Assembly: GCA_949283025.1 (NCBI GenBank)
Contig: CASDRB010000012.1
Coordinates: 124,001 to 188,000 of the forward strand
From: an uncultured bacterium
GTDB lineage: Bacteria > Bacillota_I > Bacilli_A > RFN20 > CAG-826
Length of the DNA: 64,000 bases
Direction: 5' to 3'
The notes beneath the pieces were generated by a model that made no database searches, was not told the DNA's origin, and saw only the letters and a program-made list of their open reading frames with translations. The stretch's first letter is position 1. The number at the start of each line of letters is the position of its first letter. Below are positions 18,402-28,340 of this stretch, in pieces. A program made the translations under genes and the position numbers.

Positions 18402-19652
18402 ATGAACGATAAATCTATTATTGCTGTATTTGATATGAGGGCATTTTATTCTTATGTTGAATGTATTGATAAAAATCTTGATCCTTATACTGCCCCATTG
18501 GTTGTAGCGGACAATCAAAGAGGAACCAATACAATAGTTTTAAGTATCACTCCTTATTTAAAAAGCAAGGGAATACCATCTAGGTTACGAATAAAAGATC
18601 TACCGAAAAACATTGATTATATTTTCGCTACACCTCGGATGGAAAGATACTTACAAAAATCAAGCGAAGTATTTTCTATAATCTTAGATTTTGTTTGCGA
18701 AGATGATTTGCATATTTATTCCATCGACGAAGGTTTTATTAAAATAACCCCTTACTTAAAATTGTATAAAATGTCTGTGTACCAATTGGTAAAAAGAATT
18801 AAAGATGCTATCAAAGAAAAAACTGGTTTAGAATGCACTGTTGGGTTAGGTGATAATATGTTTTTAGCTAAAATTGCTCTAGATAATTATGCAAAAAATG
18901 AAAAAGATGGTATTGCTATTATTACAAAAGAAGATATTAAAGAAAAAATATGGCCAATATACCCATTAAGCAAAGTATGGGGAATAGGTCAAAACTTGCA
19001 AAAAAAGTTAAATTATTTAGGAATTTATACAATGGAAGATTTAGCTAAATCAAATCGCGAATTTATTCATAAATATTTTGGGATAATTGGTGAAGAATTA
19101 ATTGATCATGCAAATGGTATAGACGACAGTGACATCTCCTTAAAATACATTCCAAAAGAAACCTCGCTGACAAGTGGACAAACTCTTTGCAAAGATTATA
19201 ATCACGAAGATATAAAATTGATAATTAGAGAACTTTTAGATGATTTAATGATAAGGCTAAGATCAGAAAACAAATTATGTGGGTGTGTACATATTTATAT
19301 TGGCTATTCGAAAAGATATGGTGGATTTGCTGGGCAAATATCACTTCTAAGACATAGCGATGATAATGATATTATTTATGACGCATTGATGACTGTTTTT
19401 AATAAAAAATGCCAAAATTTTCCAATTAGGAAACTTTCAATAGCACTTTCTAAACTCAAATTTTATGACGGCAATGAGCAATTGGATTTATTTATTGATC
19501 CAAAAAAACAAGATAAGAAAAGAAAATTAAGATTCGCTATTGATGAAATACAATTAAAATATGGAAAAAATGCCGTCTTAAGAACATCTGCATTACTTGA
19601 AACATCTACTATTAAAGAAAGACACTCATATATTGGAGGTCATCACAAATGA
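18402..19652 (+). CDS. Y-family DNA polymerase, UmuC/UvrX-like
   Basis: Translesion polymerase. The catalytic acidic residues are visible: Asp in AVFDMRAFYSYVE near the start and Asp-Glu in HIYSIDEGFIK. ECTVGLGDNMFLAKIALDNYAK and the helix-hairpin-helix KVWGIGQNLQKKLNYLGI are typical of UvrX/YqjW. The little-finger domain and a C-terminal tail follow. The start at 18402 (416 residues) puts the catalytic Asp at the usual distance. An in-frame ATG at 18354 would add 16 unrelated residues. It overlaps the YolD-like gene by an ATGA. Confidence 0.9.
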   Translation: MNDKSIIAVFDMRAFYSYVECIDKNLDPYTAPLVVADNQRGTNTIVLSITPYLKSKGIPSRLRIKDLPKNIDYIFATPRMERYLQKSSEVFSIILDFVCEDDLHIYSIDEGFIKITPYLKLYKMSVYQLVKRIKDAIKEKTGLECTVGLGDNMFLAKIALDNYAKNEKDGIAIITKEDIKEKIWPIYPLSKVWGIGQNLQKKLNYLGIYTMEDLAKSNREFIHKYFGIIGEELIDHANGIDDSDISLKYIPKETSLTSGQTLCKDYNHEDIKLIIRELLDDLMIRLRSENKLCGCVHIYIGYSKRYGGFAGQISLLRHSDDNDIIYDALMTVFNKKCQNFPIRKLSIALSKLKFYDGNEQLDLFIDPKKQDKKRKLRFAIDEIQLKYGKNAVLRTSALLETSTIKERHSYIGGHHK

Positions 19653-19957
19653 ATCGCGGGATGAAAAAATGGACACCTTATAAATCTTTAATAGAGCAAG
19701 AAAAATATATTAAGCAATTGCACGATAATAAAAGCAAATTAGAAAGGCCGATGATTTCAAATGATGTAAAAGAAAAAATAAATAATATTTTAACTAATTA
19801 CTATAAACAACTAGTCAAACTAAAATATTATCACAATGGCCAAATATTTGTGATAATCTCTAAAATTAATTCAATTGATGTAATAAATAAAAAAATACTA
19901 TTTTCAAAAAATAAATGCATTAATTTTATTGATATTATAGATTTGGATATTATTTAA
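19649..19957 (+). CDS. YolD-like protein
   Basis: The 102-residue protein begins MNRGMKKWTPYKSLIEQEKY, the characteristic start of YolD-like proteins (RGxxKWxPxxSLxEQ). A region with alternating beta strands (KLKYYHNGQIFVIISKINSID) follows. In Bacillus and relatives yolD-like genes form operons with uvrX/umuC-type polymerases and are SOS induced. The ATGA overlap with the polymerase shows coupling. I found no CGAAC-N4-GTTCG-type LexA box upstream of the pair. Confidence 0.85.
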   Translation: MNRGMKKWTPYKSLIEQEKYIKQLHDNKSKLERPMISNDVKEKINNILTNYYKQLVKLKYYHNGQIFVIISKINSIDVINKKILFSKNKCINFIDIIDLDII

Positions 19958-20025
19958 AATTTTTGTGCTTTTTATTTTATAAATTGCATTATTTAAATAT
20001 ACTAAATATATGGAGGAAAATATTC

Positions 20026-20802
20026 ATGAAAACATTATTAGCAAGATTGACATGGGTAAAGATTGTTGAAGGCTCACTATTGATTGTTCTTGGCTTATTA
20101 GTTGGAATCATTGGTGGGATTAAACCATTGGAATTATCAAGCGCATTATTCATTTGCATTGCAATATTTTTATTTATTGATGGAATAGTCACTTTAATCG
20201 GTTTTATTTTAGATCCAAAAACTAATTTCTCATTAAGTGCTATAATTGGAGCATTATTCATTGCTATAGGAATTGTGTTGTGCGTTCCTAACGCTCAAGA
20301 TGCTATTAATCAAATAATCACTGTATTTGTTGGAGGAATGTTGCTAGCAACTGGTGCCGCATATTTGACCAAATCAATTATGCAATGCGTTTATAAAGCT
20401 CCTATTGGTTGGATTTTAATTAATTTTTTAATTACCGCTGGGTGCATCGCATTAGGTGTCGTTTCATTAGTTTTTTATTCTCAAGATCCAGAATCAAGCA
20501 AAACAACGATGATGGTCATTTACATTATTCTTGGTACTTCTATTACTGTTTTAGGCATTTTTGACTTAATTTTTGCTATACAGACTCACAAATTAAAACA
20601 ACAAGAATCTGCTGTTAAGGGAGAACAAAGCGAGACTAAAATTGTCGATGATGAAATGATTATTGTCGACGGAAAAGTGAAGGCAAAGAAAAAACGCGAG
20701 CGCAAAGCAAAACGATTAAATATGGAAAATAAAGAATTGCCACATCAAGATAATAATAACGAAAATCAAAATCCAGAAGACAATAATGATAGTCAAAATT
20801 AA
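20026..20802 (+). CDS. DUF308/HdeD-like membrane protein
   Basis: The 258-residue protein has six hydrophobic helices in three related pairs (SLLIVLGLLVGIIGG; SALFICIAIFLFIDGIVTLI; GALFIAIGIVLCVP; and later ones). This is the short-repeat pattern of DUF308/HdeD-like proteins. A charged C-terminal tail of ~55 residues (KAKKKRERKAKRLN, then Asn/Asp-rich) is cytoplasmic. The frame opens at 19963, but the ATG at 20026 follows TGGAGGAAAATATTC and is the real start. Confidence 0.65.
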   Translation: MKTLLARLTWVKIVEGSLLIVLGLLVGIIGGIKPLELSSALFICIAIFLFIDGIVTLIGFILDPKTNFSLSAIIGALFIAIGIVLCVPNAQDAINQIITVFVGGMLLATGAAYLTKSIMQCVYKAPIGWILINFLITAGCIALGVVSLVFYSQDPESSKTTMMVIYIILGTSITVLGIFDLIFAIQTHKLKQQESAVKGEQSETKIVDDEMIIVDGKVKAKKKRERKAKRLNMENKELPHQDNNNENQNPEDNNDSQN

Positions 20803-20828
20803 TAATATATTTCTAAATTAATTACAAA

Positions 20829-20858
20829 CAAAAAACAACCATATTTGGTTGTTTTTTT
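20829..20858. terminator. Bidirectional terminator between the DUF308-like gene and secG
   Basis: AACAACCA and TGGTTGTT form a stem flanked by A-tracts on one side and T-tracts on the other, so it can end transcription from both the plus-strand DUF308-like gene and the minus-strand secG gene. Confidence 0.85.
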
Positions 20859-20859
20859 A

Positions 20860-21126
20860 TTAAAGAGCTGATGTAGTTGAACTCGCAGCGCCAGCGCCAT
20901 CACCTAAAACTTGAATTAATACCGCAAAGATGAAGAATATAATAACAACAATATAGGTCAATATAGCGATAACTCGTTCAGATCCACGTTCCTTAGTTTT
21001 CACAAAAACGTTTAATCCTCCACCAGTAATCGCGCCAGATGCACCTTCCGTTTTGCCACCTTGAAGTAAACATAAAATAATCACGATAACCGACATAATC
21101 ATAAATATGTAGTCATACCAATTCAT
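20860..21126 (-). CDS. secG: Protein-export membrane protein SecG
   Basis: SecG is the small auxiliary subunit of the SecYEG translocon. The 88-residue product has two transmembrane helices (IFMIMSVIVIILCLLQGG and AILTYIVVIIFFIFAVLI) joined by the conserved glycine-rich loop KTEGASGAITGGG. Length fits the family. It is monocistronic and flanked by a bidirectional terminator. Confidence 0.92.
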   Translation of the reverse strand: MNWYDYIFMIMSVIVIILCLLQGGKTEGASGAITGGGLNVFVKTKERGSERVIAILTYIVVIIFFIFAVLIQVLGDGAGAASSTTSAL

Positions 21127-21200
21127 ATTTTGCTACCTCCTTAAAATATGGTCCGCTTTTTATATTATATAAAAGTTTGTCAAAAGGCAATTAAATATTT

Positions 21201-21779
21201 TTATTTCTTGGTTTTATTTGTAAGTGGCGTAAAAACAATATCGGCGTTTATAACATTTTTAAACATTCGGTATTTAGCATTATTTTCCAAACGTTGGATT
21301 ATAAATAAATCGACCGACTCCCAAATAAAAACCCAAGCCACAATATCGATTACTTCTTTCCATAATCCAAGATTAGATCCTGTCAAAAAGTCCAAAACAA
21401 ACATTAAAACAAGTGTTAAAATACCTAACAAAAATAAAATAGAAGACAAAATGTTTCTAAGTAAAGTAGAATTCTTTATATGCCTCATTTCGTTAATAAA
21501 ATAATTGCGAATAGCGCGTTCGTAAACTAAATGTTTGGCATCATCTATTACATCCGATATAATTTCAATTTTAATTCCCTTTTTCCAAGATAATCGTCCC
21601 TTGTATGATAATAAATAATCGCCGACTTCTTGTGAAATAATAGGGTCGTCAAAATAATATTTTGATAAAAAATCTGAATCGTCACTGATTTTCATCTTTA
21701 ATACGGCTTTTAAATTATCATCTAATTGAATATTGTATTTATTTGCTTTTTTAAGTAATTTTTCTTTGTTATCAACCAT
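21201..21779 (-). CDS. Membrane protein of unknown function
   Basis: The 192-residue protein has a soluble N-terminal half (1-110, with WKKGIKIEIISDVID) and two membrane segments (NILSSILFLLGILTLVLMFVLDF and VIDIVAWVFIWESVDLFI). The VAWVFIWExxDLF motif recurs, as I recall, in uncharacterised Firmicutes membrane proteins. Its start overlaps the uvrB stop by 8 nt, so it is translated after uvrB. No function can be assigned. Confidence 0.65.
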   Translation of the reverse strand: MVDNKEKLLKKANKYNIQLDDNLKAVLKMKISDDSDFLSKYYFDDPIISQEVGDYLLSYKGRLSWKKGIKIEIISDVIDDAKHLVYERAIRNYFINEMRHIKNSTLLRNILSSILFLLGILTLVLMFVLDFLTGSNLGLWKEVIDIVAWVFIWESVDLFIIQRLENNAKYRMFKNVINADIVFTPLTNKTKK

Positions 21780-23757
21780 TAATTGATGCCCTCATTTCTA
21801 AAATTATATCACGAATTTCAGCCGCTTTTTCAAAATCAAATTGTCTTGCAGCTTCTCTCATTTGCGATTCTAATTCTTTAATTTTAGCTTGTATTTGTTT
21901 TTTAGAACCTTTTTTTGTTATTTTAATCATATCAGAAATTTCATCGTCACTATTTTTAATAGGTGGTTGAATTTCTTTTATGATGGTTTTAGGAACAATG
22001 CCATTTTCAATATTATAATCATTTTGAATTTGACGACGGCGATTAGTTTCATCTATAGCAGATTTCATGGAATTTGTTATGCTATCAGCATACATAATGA
22101 CTTGGCCATGAGCATTTCTAGCAGCGCGACCTATAACTTGGATTAATGATCTTGTTGTTCTTAAAAATCCTTCTTTATCTGCATCTAAAATACAAATTAA
22201 TGACACTTCAGGAATGTCTAAGCCTTCTCTTAATAAATTCACACCAACTAATACGTCATATTTGCCTTTTCGCAGTTGATAAATTATTTCGCTTCTTTCT
22301 AAAGTTTTGGTTTCGTGATGAATATAAACAACGCTTATATTTCTTTCTTTTAAAAAATCAGTTAAATCTTCTGCCATTTTAACTGTTAATGTAACTATCA
22401 TTACTCTTTCGTTTAAGGCGATTCGTTTCTTAATTTCTGATAATATATCATCGATTTGTCCAAGAGTAGGCCTAACAATGACTTGCGGATCAATTAAACC
22501 AGTTGGACGAATAATTTGTTGTACAAATTGATTGCCAGTTTTTTCCAATTCGTAATCGCCAGGCGTGGCAGAAGTACAAATTACTTGATTAATTTCTCCT
22601 TCAAATTCTTCGAAATTTAAAGGTCTATTGTCTAAGGCAGAAGGTAAACGAAAACCGTATTCTACCAATGTTAATTTTCGCGATCTATCACCATTAAACA
22701 TACCTCTAATTTGGGGAAATGTAGCATGTGATTCATCAACAATTAATAAGAAATCTTTAGGAAAATAATCAATTAGGCAATATGGTTTCTCACCTGGTTT
22801 TCTTTTATCGATGTGGCGTGAATAATTTTCAATGCCGGGACACATCCCAAACTCCGCTAACGATTCTAAATCATGGTTAGTTCTCATTTCTAATCTTTCG
22901 GCTTCTAATAATTTTCCCTCGCTTTTAAAATATGCAAGTCTTTGTTTTAATTCATCTTTAATGGTTTGACATGCCTCTTTAATTCTTACCATAGTGGATG
23001 CATGATCATAAGCTGGGAAAATAGGATAAGAATGATAAGAATGTAAAACTGAGCCCGTTAATGCATCGCACAATAAAATTCTTTCTATTTCATCTCCAAA
23101 TGTATCAATTTTAATAATTGAATTAGATTCAAAACTAGCAGGAAAAATTTCGATAATATCGCCATTGACGCGAAAACACCCTGGTGTTAAATCTAATTGA
23201 TTCCGACGATACTGCGAGTTTATTAATTTAGCAAAAAAATCTTTACGATCTATAATATCCCCTACTCTAATTTCAAAAACCAAACGACGATATTCATCTG
23301 GATCGGTTAAACCAAAAATAGATGCGACTGAACCAACAATAATAGTATCGTTTCGTTCTAAAACCGAATTGATAGCCGCTGTGCGCATCATTTCAATTTC
23401 TTCGTTCATCACTGCATTTTTATCAATATATGTATCAGTTTTAGGGATATATGCTTCTGGTTGATAAAAATCAAAATTAGACACAAAATATTCTACTCTA
23501 TTTTTAGGGAACAATGTTTTAAATTCTGAATACAATTGTCCCGCTAATGTCTTATTATGGACTAAAACAAGAGTTGGTTTTTGAACTTGCTGAATGACAT
23601 TAGCCATAGTGAATGTTTTTCCAGTTCCAGTTGCGCCCAAAAGTACTTGAAATCGTTTATTTGCATTGATTCCTTTGACTAATTCATCAATGGCAGAAGG
23701 TTGATCTCCAGTAGGCTTAAATTCGGAAACTAACTCAAATTTATGGCTATAATCCAT
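21772..23757 (-). CDS. uvrB: Excinuclease ABC subunit B
   Basis: UvrB is the damage-verifying helicase of nucleotide excision repair. The 661-residue product has Walker A GATGTGKTF (about residue 41), the beta-hairpin region with YYQPEAYIPKTDTYI, the DEAD-like segment LIVDESHATFPQ, QVIGRAARN of motif VI, and a C-terminal UVR motif (REAARQFDFEKAAEIRD). Length is normal. uvrA and uvrC are not in this window. Confidence 0.98.
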   Translation of the reverse strand: MDYSHKFELVSEFKPTGDQPSAIDELVKGINANKRFQVLLGATGTGKTFTMANVIQQVQKPTLVLVHNKTLAGQLYSEFKTLFPKNRVEYFVSNFDFYQPEAYIPKTDTYIDKNAVMNEEIEMMRTAAINSVLERNDTIIVGSVASIFGLTDPDEYRRLVFEIRVGDIIDRKDFFAKLINSQYRRNQLDLTPGCFRVNGDIIEIFPASFESNSIIKIDTFGDEIERILLCDALTGSVLHSYHSYPIFPAYDHASTMVRIKEACQTIKDELKQRLAYFKSEGKLLEAERLEMRTNHDLESLAEFGMCPGIENYSRHIDKRKPGEKPYCLIDYFPKDFLLIVDESHATFPQIRGMFNGDRSRKLTLVEYGFRLPSALDNRPLNFEEFEGEINQVICTSATPGDYELEKTGNQFVQQIIRPTGLIDPQVIVRPTLGQIDDILSEIKKRIALNERVMIVTLTVKMAEDLTDFLKERNISVVYIHHETKTLERSEIIYQLRKGKYDVLVGVNLLREGLDIPEVSLICILDADKEGFLRTTRSLIQVIGRAARNAHGQVIMYADSITNSMKSAIDETNRRRQIQNDYNIENGIVPKTIIKEIQPPIKNSDDEISDMIKITKKGSKKQIQAKIKELESQMREAARQFDFEKAAEIRDIILEMRASING

Positions 23758-23774
23758 GCAAAACTCCTCTATTT

Positions 23775-24740
23775 TTATTTTTTTATCTTTTTTCTTACAA
23801 AATTTGAAACACCAAAATTTTCTTTAAAACCATTACCATATACAGCATTGGTGTCAGTGAAAGTTAAAAATGCGTTTGGATCAATTTTAGCTATATAATC
23901 TTTTATTTCTAAATATTCACTTTTAGACATAATACTTCTAATCATCGTTCGATTTATATTAGTGTACGCTCCCTTTATTTCAATTAAAGTAACGCCTCGT
24001 TCCATCTCATTCATAATATAATTAGCAATATCTTCATATCTTTCTGAAATAACTTCTAAAATAAATGCGTTTTGTTTTCTAGAATACATTAATTCAATAA
24101 TTAAAGAAGCGACGACAGCGGAAATAATTCCTACCAAACAATTTGGTATATAACTTGGCTCACTAATACCAAAAGCAATCAAAGCAGAAATAATGATTGT
24201 TCCATCAATCAACAAACCAGCAATAGAAACCTTAATGCCAAAATATTTATTTAAGATAAAAGAAATAACATCTACTCCTCCAGTTGATCCTTTTCCTAGA
24301 AAAGTTAAAGACACCCCCGCTCCAATTGTTATACCACCAAAAATAGAACACAATAATAAATCGCCAGTAGTACCTGAACCACTGACATAATCTACAAATT
24401 TTTCAAAACCAGGAACTCGATAACATAGCGTTAAAGACAGCGGAAAAATAATAGACGCTAATAATGTTCTCAACGCAAATTGTTTTCCAAGTATAAAAAA
24501 GCTAATAACCCACAATATTATAGTAGCTACCCAAACAACTATATCGATAATTTGCGTTCCACCTACAAAAAATTGTATGATAAACGCGATTCCAGATAAT
24601 CCACCTGCAACTATTAAATTCTTAGTTAAAAATATCGCGGTTCCAAAACCCAAAATAAATGATCCTAATATAATTAAAAAATTATGATAAATAAATTTAA
24701 TTACATCAACACTAGTTATATTTTTTAATTTATTTAACAT
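23775..24740 (-). CDS. YitT-family membrane protein (DUF161 + DUF2179)
   Basis: The 321-residue protein has five to six membrane helices in residues 15-210, including GFGTAIFLTKNLIVAGGLSG and GAGVSLTFLGKGSTGGVDVI, typical of YitT/DUF161. A C-terminal cytoplasmic DUF2179 domain follows (ERGVTLIEIKGAYTNINRTM and IDPNAFLTFTD). The family occurs in several paralogues in Bacilli and its transport role is unproven. It overlaps the prfB end by 11 nt. Confidence 0.9.
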   Translation of the reverse strand: MLNKLKNITSVDVIKFIYHNFLIILGSFILGFGTAIFLTKNLIVAGGLSGIAFIIQFFVGGTQIIDIVVWVATIILWVISFFILGKQFALRTLLASIIFPLSLTLCYRVPGFEKFVDYVSGSGTTGDLLLCSIFGGITIGAGVSLTFLGKGSTGGVDVISFILNKYFGIKVSIAGLLIDGTIIISALIAFGISEPSYIPNCLVGIISAVVASLIIELMYSRKQNAFILEVISERYEDIANYIMNEMERGVTLIEIKGAYTNINRTMIRSIMSKSEYLEIKDYIAKIDPNAFLTFTDTNAVYGNGFKENFGVSNFVRKKIKK

Positions 24741-25837
24741 TCTTGGCCGCCTCCTTTTTTAAATAAGCAAATATGAAATCGATTATATCGCCATCCATGA
24801 CTTTATTAATATCAGTTGCTTCATAGCCACTTCTATTATCTTTAACCAATGTATATGGGCAAAAAACATAAGATCGAATTTGAGATCCCCACTCAATATT
24901 TTTTTGTTCCCCTACAATATTTTTCAATTCATTATTTCTTTTTTCAAATTCAATCTGCATTAAACGTGATTTTAGCATATTCAATGCTGTTTCTTTATTG
25001 GACATTTGAGATCGTTCAACTTGGCAGGATACAACAATTCCAGTAGGAATATGAGTAATTCTTACCGCTGATTCGGTTTTATTGACATTTTGACCGCCAG
25101 CGCCTTGTGAATGATATGTATCAATTTTTAAATCAGTTTCATTTATTTTAACTTCTTCTACGTCTTTAAATTCAGGCACGACATTTACAGAAGCAAAAGA
25201 AGTATGTCTTCTTTTATTAGCATCAAATGGCGAGATTCTAACTAGACGATGAACTCCTTTTTCTGATTTTAATAGTCCATATGCGTGTTTGCCTTTAATT
25301 CTAATCGTCACTGATTTTAAACCAGCTTCTTCACCTGGTAGATAATCCATAACTTCATATTTTAGATGATTTATTTCGCAAAAACGCGCATACATCCTCA
25401 ATAACATTTCAGCCCAATCTTGCGCTTCTGTTCCGCCTGCACCAGGATGAATATCAACCAATGCATTCAAATTGTCGTTTTTATCAGTAAAAAGAATGTT
25501 AATTTGAAATTCATCAGCTTCTTTTTTTACAATAGTAAAATATTCTTCAATTGACTCATATAAAGACGAATCCTGCAAATCAATAAGTTCTTTTAAATCA
25601 CGGCAATCATTGATAATTTTACAATAACATTTATATATGTCTTTTTTTTCATTTAATCTATTAATAATTTCTAAAGCATTTTTTGAATCGTTCCAAAAAT
25701 CTGGCGAGCCGGAAATAACTTCTAATTCATCAATCTCGCTTTTAATACTAGCGATGTCAAAGTGAAGACCCGAGTTGCAGGGTTTGTTCTGCAACTGCAC
25801 ATAACTCTAGTTTAATTTGAGAGATGTCCTTAATCAT
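24730..25837 (-). CDS. prfB: Peptide chain release factor 2, with programmed +1 frameshift
   Basis: RF2 reads UAA and UGA. The gene is in two frames. Frame 0 starts at ATG 25837, which overlaps the secA stop as ATGA after ACGGAG, and encodes 26 codons ending ...LQLGSSL. CTT-TGA-C (TGA at 25759-25757) then shifts translation by +1 into DIASIKSEIDELEV. The body has the SPF anticodon-mimic in RISPFDANKRRHTS and the GGQ loop QGAGGQNVNKTESA. A GGG lies 6 nt before CTT as a weak internal Shine-Dalgarno stimulator. Active autoregulation implies that UGA is a stop codon here. Confidence 0.97.
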
Positions 25838-28230
25838 TTTTTTGACTCCGTTCCATTATTATCGACAGGTTTGCTATTGTCGTTATTATTATTTTCCTCA
25901 GGATCTTTTTTCTTTACAGTAATATTTACCAAATTCAATACTGCTTCTACAGAAGCCATATTTAACATTTCACGGAATAATGAATATCCTTCGTTAACAT
26001 AATCTTGCAATGGGTTGACATTAGCGTAGCTTCTTAAAAAGATACCTTCTCTTAACCTAGCCATAGTATCAATGTGTTTTGTCCAGTTATTATCAATCAT
26101 TTTTAAAACGATGTAACGAACAATTTTATCTACTTCTTCAGCTGGCCAAGATTTTTTTCTTTCCAAATAATAATCATAAATGACTAATCCTAAATCAGGT
26201 CCAGCCTCATCAGCTGGAGATTCGTCATACAAATTCTTCTTTAAAGAACCAGCAGGCAAAAATCTAGGCTCGACAGTTTTAATTAACAATTCACCATCAA
26301 TCAAATTATTTGAAGAGCCAATCGGTATTGATTTGTTAGCCAAAAAAGTACCTGTCGTTGTAAATATTTCGTCTAAAATATCAGATATATCTTCGCCCAT
26401 TAAAATCTTGTCGCGTTTTGAATAGATAATTTGTCTTTGTTTAGCCAATACATCATCATAATCTAATAAAGATTTTCTTGTATCAAAATTTTGGCCTTCG
26501 ATTCGTTTTTGTGCTCCGGTGATTACATTAGTAATCATTTTCATTTCTAAAGCTTCGTCACCACAGTTTTTTTCAATGAAATTTCTAATTCCATCAGCAG
26601 CGAATCGAACTAACAAAGTATCATCAAAAGAGACATAAAAACGAGAAAAGCCTGGATCACCTTGACGTCCAGAACGGCCTCGCAATTGATTATCTATACG
26701 TCTTGATTCATGTCTTTCGGTTCCAAAAACACACAACCCGCCCAAAGCTCTAACTTCATCATCAATTTTAATGTCAGTTCCACGACCAGCCATATTTGTC
26801 GCTAATGTAATAGCGCCTTTTTTGCCAGCTAATGCGATAATTTCTGCTTCACGAGCATGATTTTTTGCATTCAACATTTCGTGTGGTAGCCCGGCTTTTG
26901 TTAATAAATCAGATATTTCCTCACTTGATTCTACAGAAACGGTTCCAATTAAAACTGGTTGCCCTTTTTCGTGTCTTTCTTTGACTTCTTTAATTAAGGC
27001 AGCTAATTTTGGACCTTTATGCGCATACACATAATCAAGTGCGTCTTCTCTAATGACAGGGCGATTAGTAGGAACGCAAATAACTCTCATATTGTAAATT
27101 TTTCTAAATTCTTCTTCTTCGGTTTTGGCAGTTCCAGTCATACCAGATAATTTTTTAAATAAACGGAAGAAGTTTTGATATGTAATAGTTGCCATCGTAA
27201 TAGTTTCTTGCTTAATTTCAACATTTTCTTTGGCTTGTACAGCTTGATGCAAACCATCTGACCATTCACGACCTGCTAAAACACGTCCAGTAAATTGATC
27301 GATAATTTGAATTTGCCTTTCATTATCAATTAGATAATCGACATCCCTAAACATAATATAGTTGGCTCTTAACGCATTATGAATACGATGCACTAAATCT
27401 GCATATTCAGGAGCATATAAATTTTTAATGCCAAACATGCGTTCGGCTTTAGCATTTCCTTCGTCTGTCAAATTTACGGTTTTTTGTTTAACATCAATGA
27501 CGTAATCTTTTTCTTTTCTTAATGTTTTAACAAATCTATCCGCAACAGTATATTGGCTCGGTGAAGCTTTTGCACCTCCAGATATAATCAAAGGTGTTCT
27601 AGATTCATCAATTAAAATAGAATCAGCCTCATCAATGACGGCATAATTTAATCCTCTTAAAACTCTGCCGGACAACGATTGAGCCATATTGTCTCTTAAA
27701 TAATCAAAACCTAATTCTGAATTGGTTGTATATGTAATATCACAATCATGAGCTTGCTTTTTTTCGCTGGTGGTTTTGGCACGTAAATTAACGCCCACTG
27801 TCAAACCCAAAAAAGTGTAAATTTGACCCATCCAATTAGCATCACGTTCAGCCAAATACTCATTTACGGTAACAACATGAACGCCTTTCCCGGCTAGAGC
27901 ATTTAAATAAACAGTCATAGTAGCAGTCAATGTCTTTCCTTCACCAGTTTTCATTTCTGCAACATCGCCGTCATTTAAAATTAAAGCCCCAATTATTTGC
28001 ACTTTAAAAGGAAATTGATTTAATACACGTCTAGCGCCTTCGCGAGCAACCGCAAAAGCTTCTATTTTAATATCTTCTAATGTTTTACCTTGGGCCAACA
28101 AATCTTTAAATCGTTGTGTCTTAGCACGTAATTCATCGTCGCTAAGGGCTTTCATTTCATCTTCTAAGGCCATAACTTGTTTGGCTTGCTTTTCATATTT
28201 TTTTATTGCTCTTTTATCAAAAAAACCCAT
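25834..28230 (-). CDS. secA: Protein translocase ATPase SecA
   Basis: SecA drives export through SecYEG. The 798-residue product has MKTGEGKTLTAT (Walker A), VIDEADSILIDESRTPLIISG, the preprotein-binding region, NMAGRGTDIKI and QLRGRSGRQGDPG of the second nucleotide fold, and RSYANVNPLQDYVNEGYSLF in the scaffold/wing. It ends in a short charged tail rich in Asn/Asp/Lys and lacks the cysteine zinc finger found at the end of many SecA proteins. It is translationally coupled to prfB by ATGA. Confidence 0.98.
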   Translation of the reverse strand: MGFFDKRAIKKYEKQAKQVMALEDEMKALSDDELRAKTQRFKDLLAQGKTLEDIKIEAFAVAREGARRVLNQFPFKVQIIGALILNDGDVAEMKTGEGKTLTATMTVYLNALAGKGVHVVTVNEYLAERDANWMGQIYTFLGLTVGVNLRAKTTSEKKQAHDCDITYTTNSELGFDYLRDNMAQSLSGRVLRGLNYAVIDEADSILIDESRTPLIISGGAKASPSQYTVADRFVKTLRKEKDYVIDVKQKTVNLTDEGNAKAERMFGIKNLYAPEYADLVHRIHNALRANYIMFRDVDYLIDNERQIQIIDQFTGRVLAGREWSDGLHQAVQAKENVEIKQETITMATITYQNFFRLFKKLSGMTGTAKTEEEEFRKIYNMRVICVPTNRPVIREDALDYVYAHKGPKLAALIKEVKERHEKGQPVLIGTVSVESSEEISDLLTKAGLPHEMLNAKNHAREAEIIALAGKKGAITLATNMAGRGTDIKIDDEVRALGGLCVFGTERHESRRIDNQLRGRSGRQGDPGFSRFYVSFDDTLLVRFAADGIRNFIEKNCGDEALEMKMITNVITGAQKRIEGQNFDTRKSLLDYDDVLAKQRQIIYSKRDKILMGEDISDILDEIFTTTGTFLANKSIPIGSSNNLIDGELLIKTVEPRFLPAGSLKKNLYDESPADEAGPDLGLVIYDYYLERKKSWPAEEVDKIVRYIVLKMIDNNWTKHIDTMARLREGIFLRSYANVNPLQDYVNEGYSLFREMLNMASVEAVLNLVNITVKKKDPEENNNNDNSKPVDNNGTESKK

Positions 28231-28340
28231 AGAATAACCTCAACTTTCTTTAATAAGAAATTGAATGACATACATTCGCTTTTATATATTAACACTTAAC
28301 TTTTATATAGTCTATTTTTAAATGCGTGCGCATATAAAAA

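Noticed and set aside
25757-25759. UGA as tryptophan (code 4)
   Set aside because: Tryptophan is encoded by TGG in all genes here, RF2 is present with its UGA frameshift site, and TGA ends several genes such as secA.
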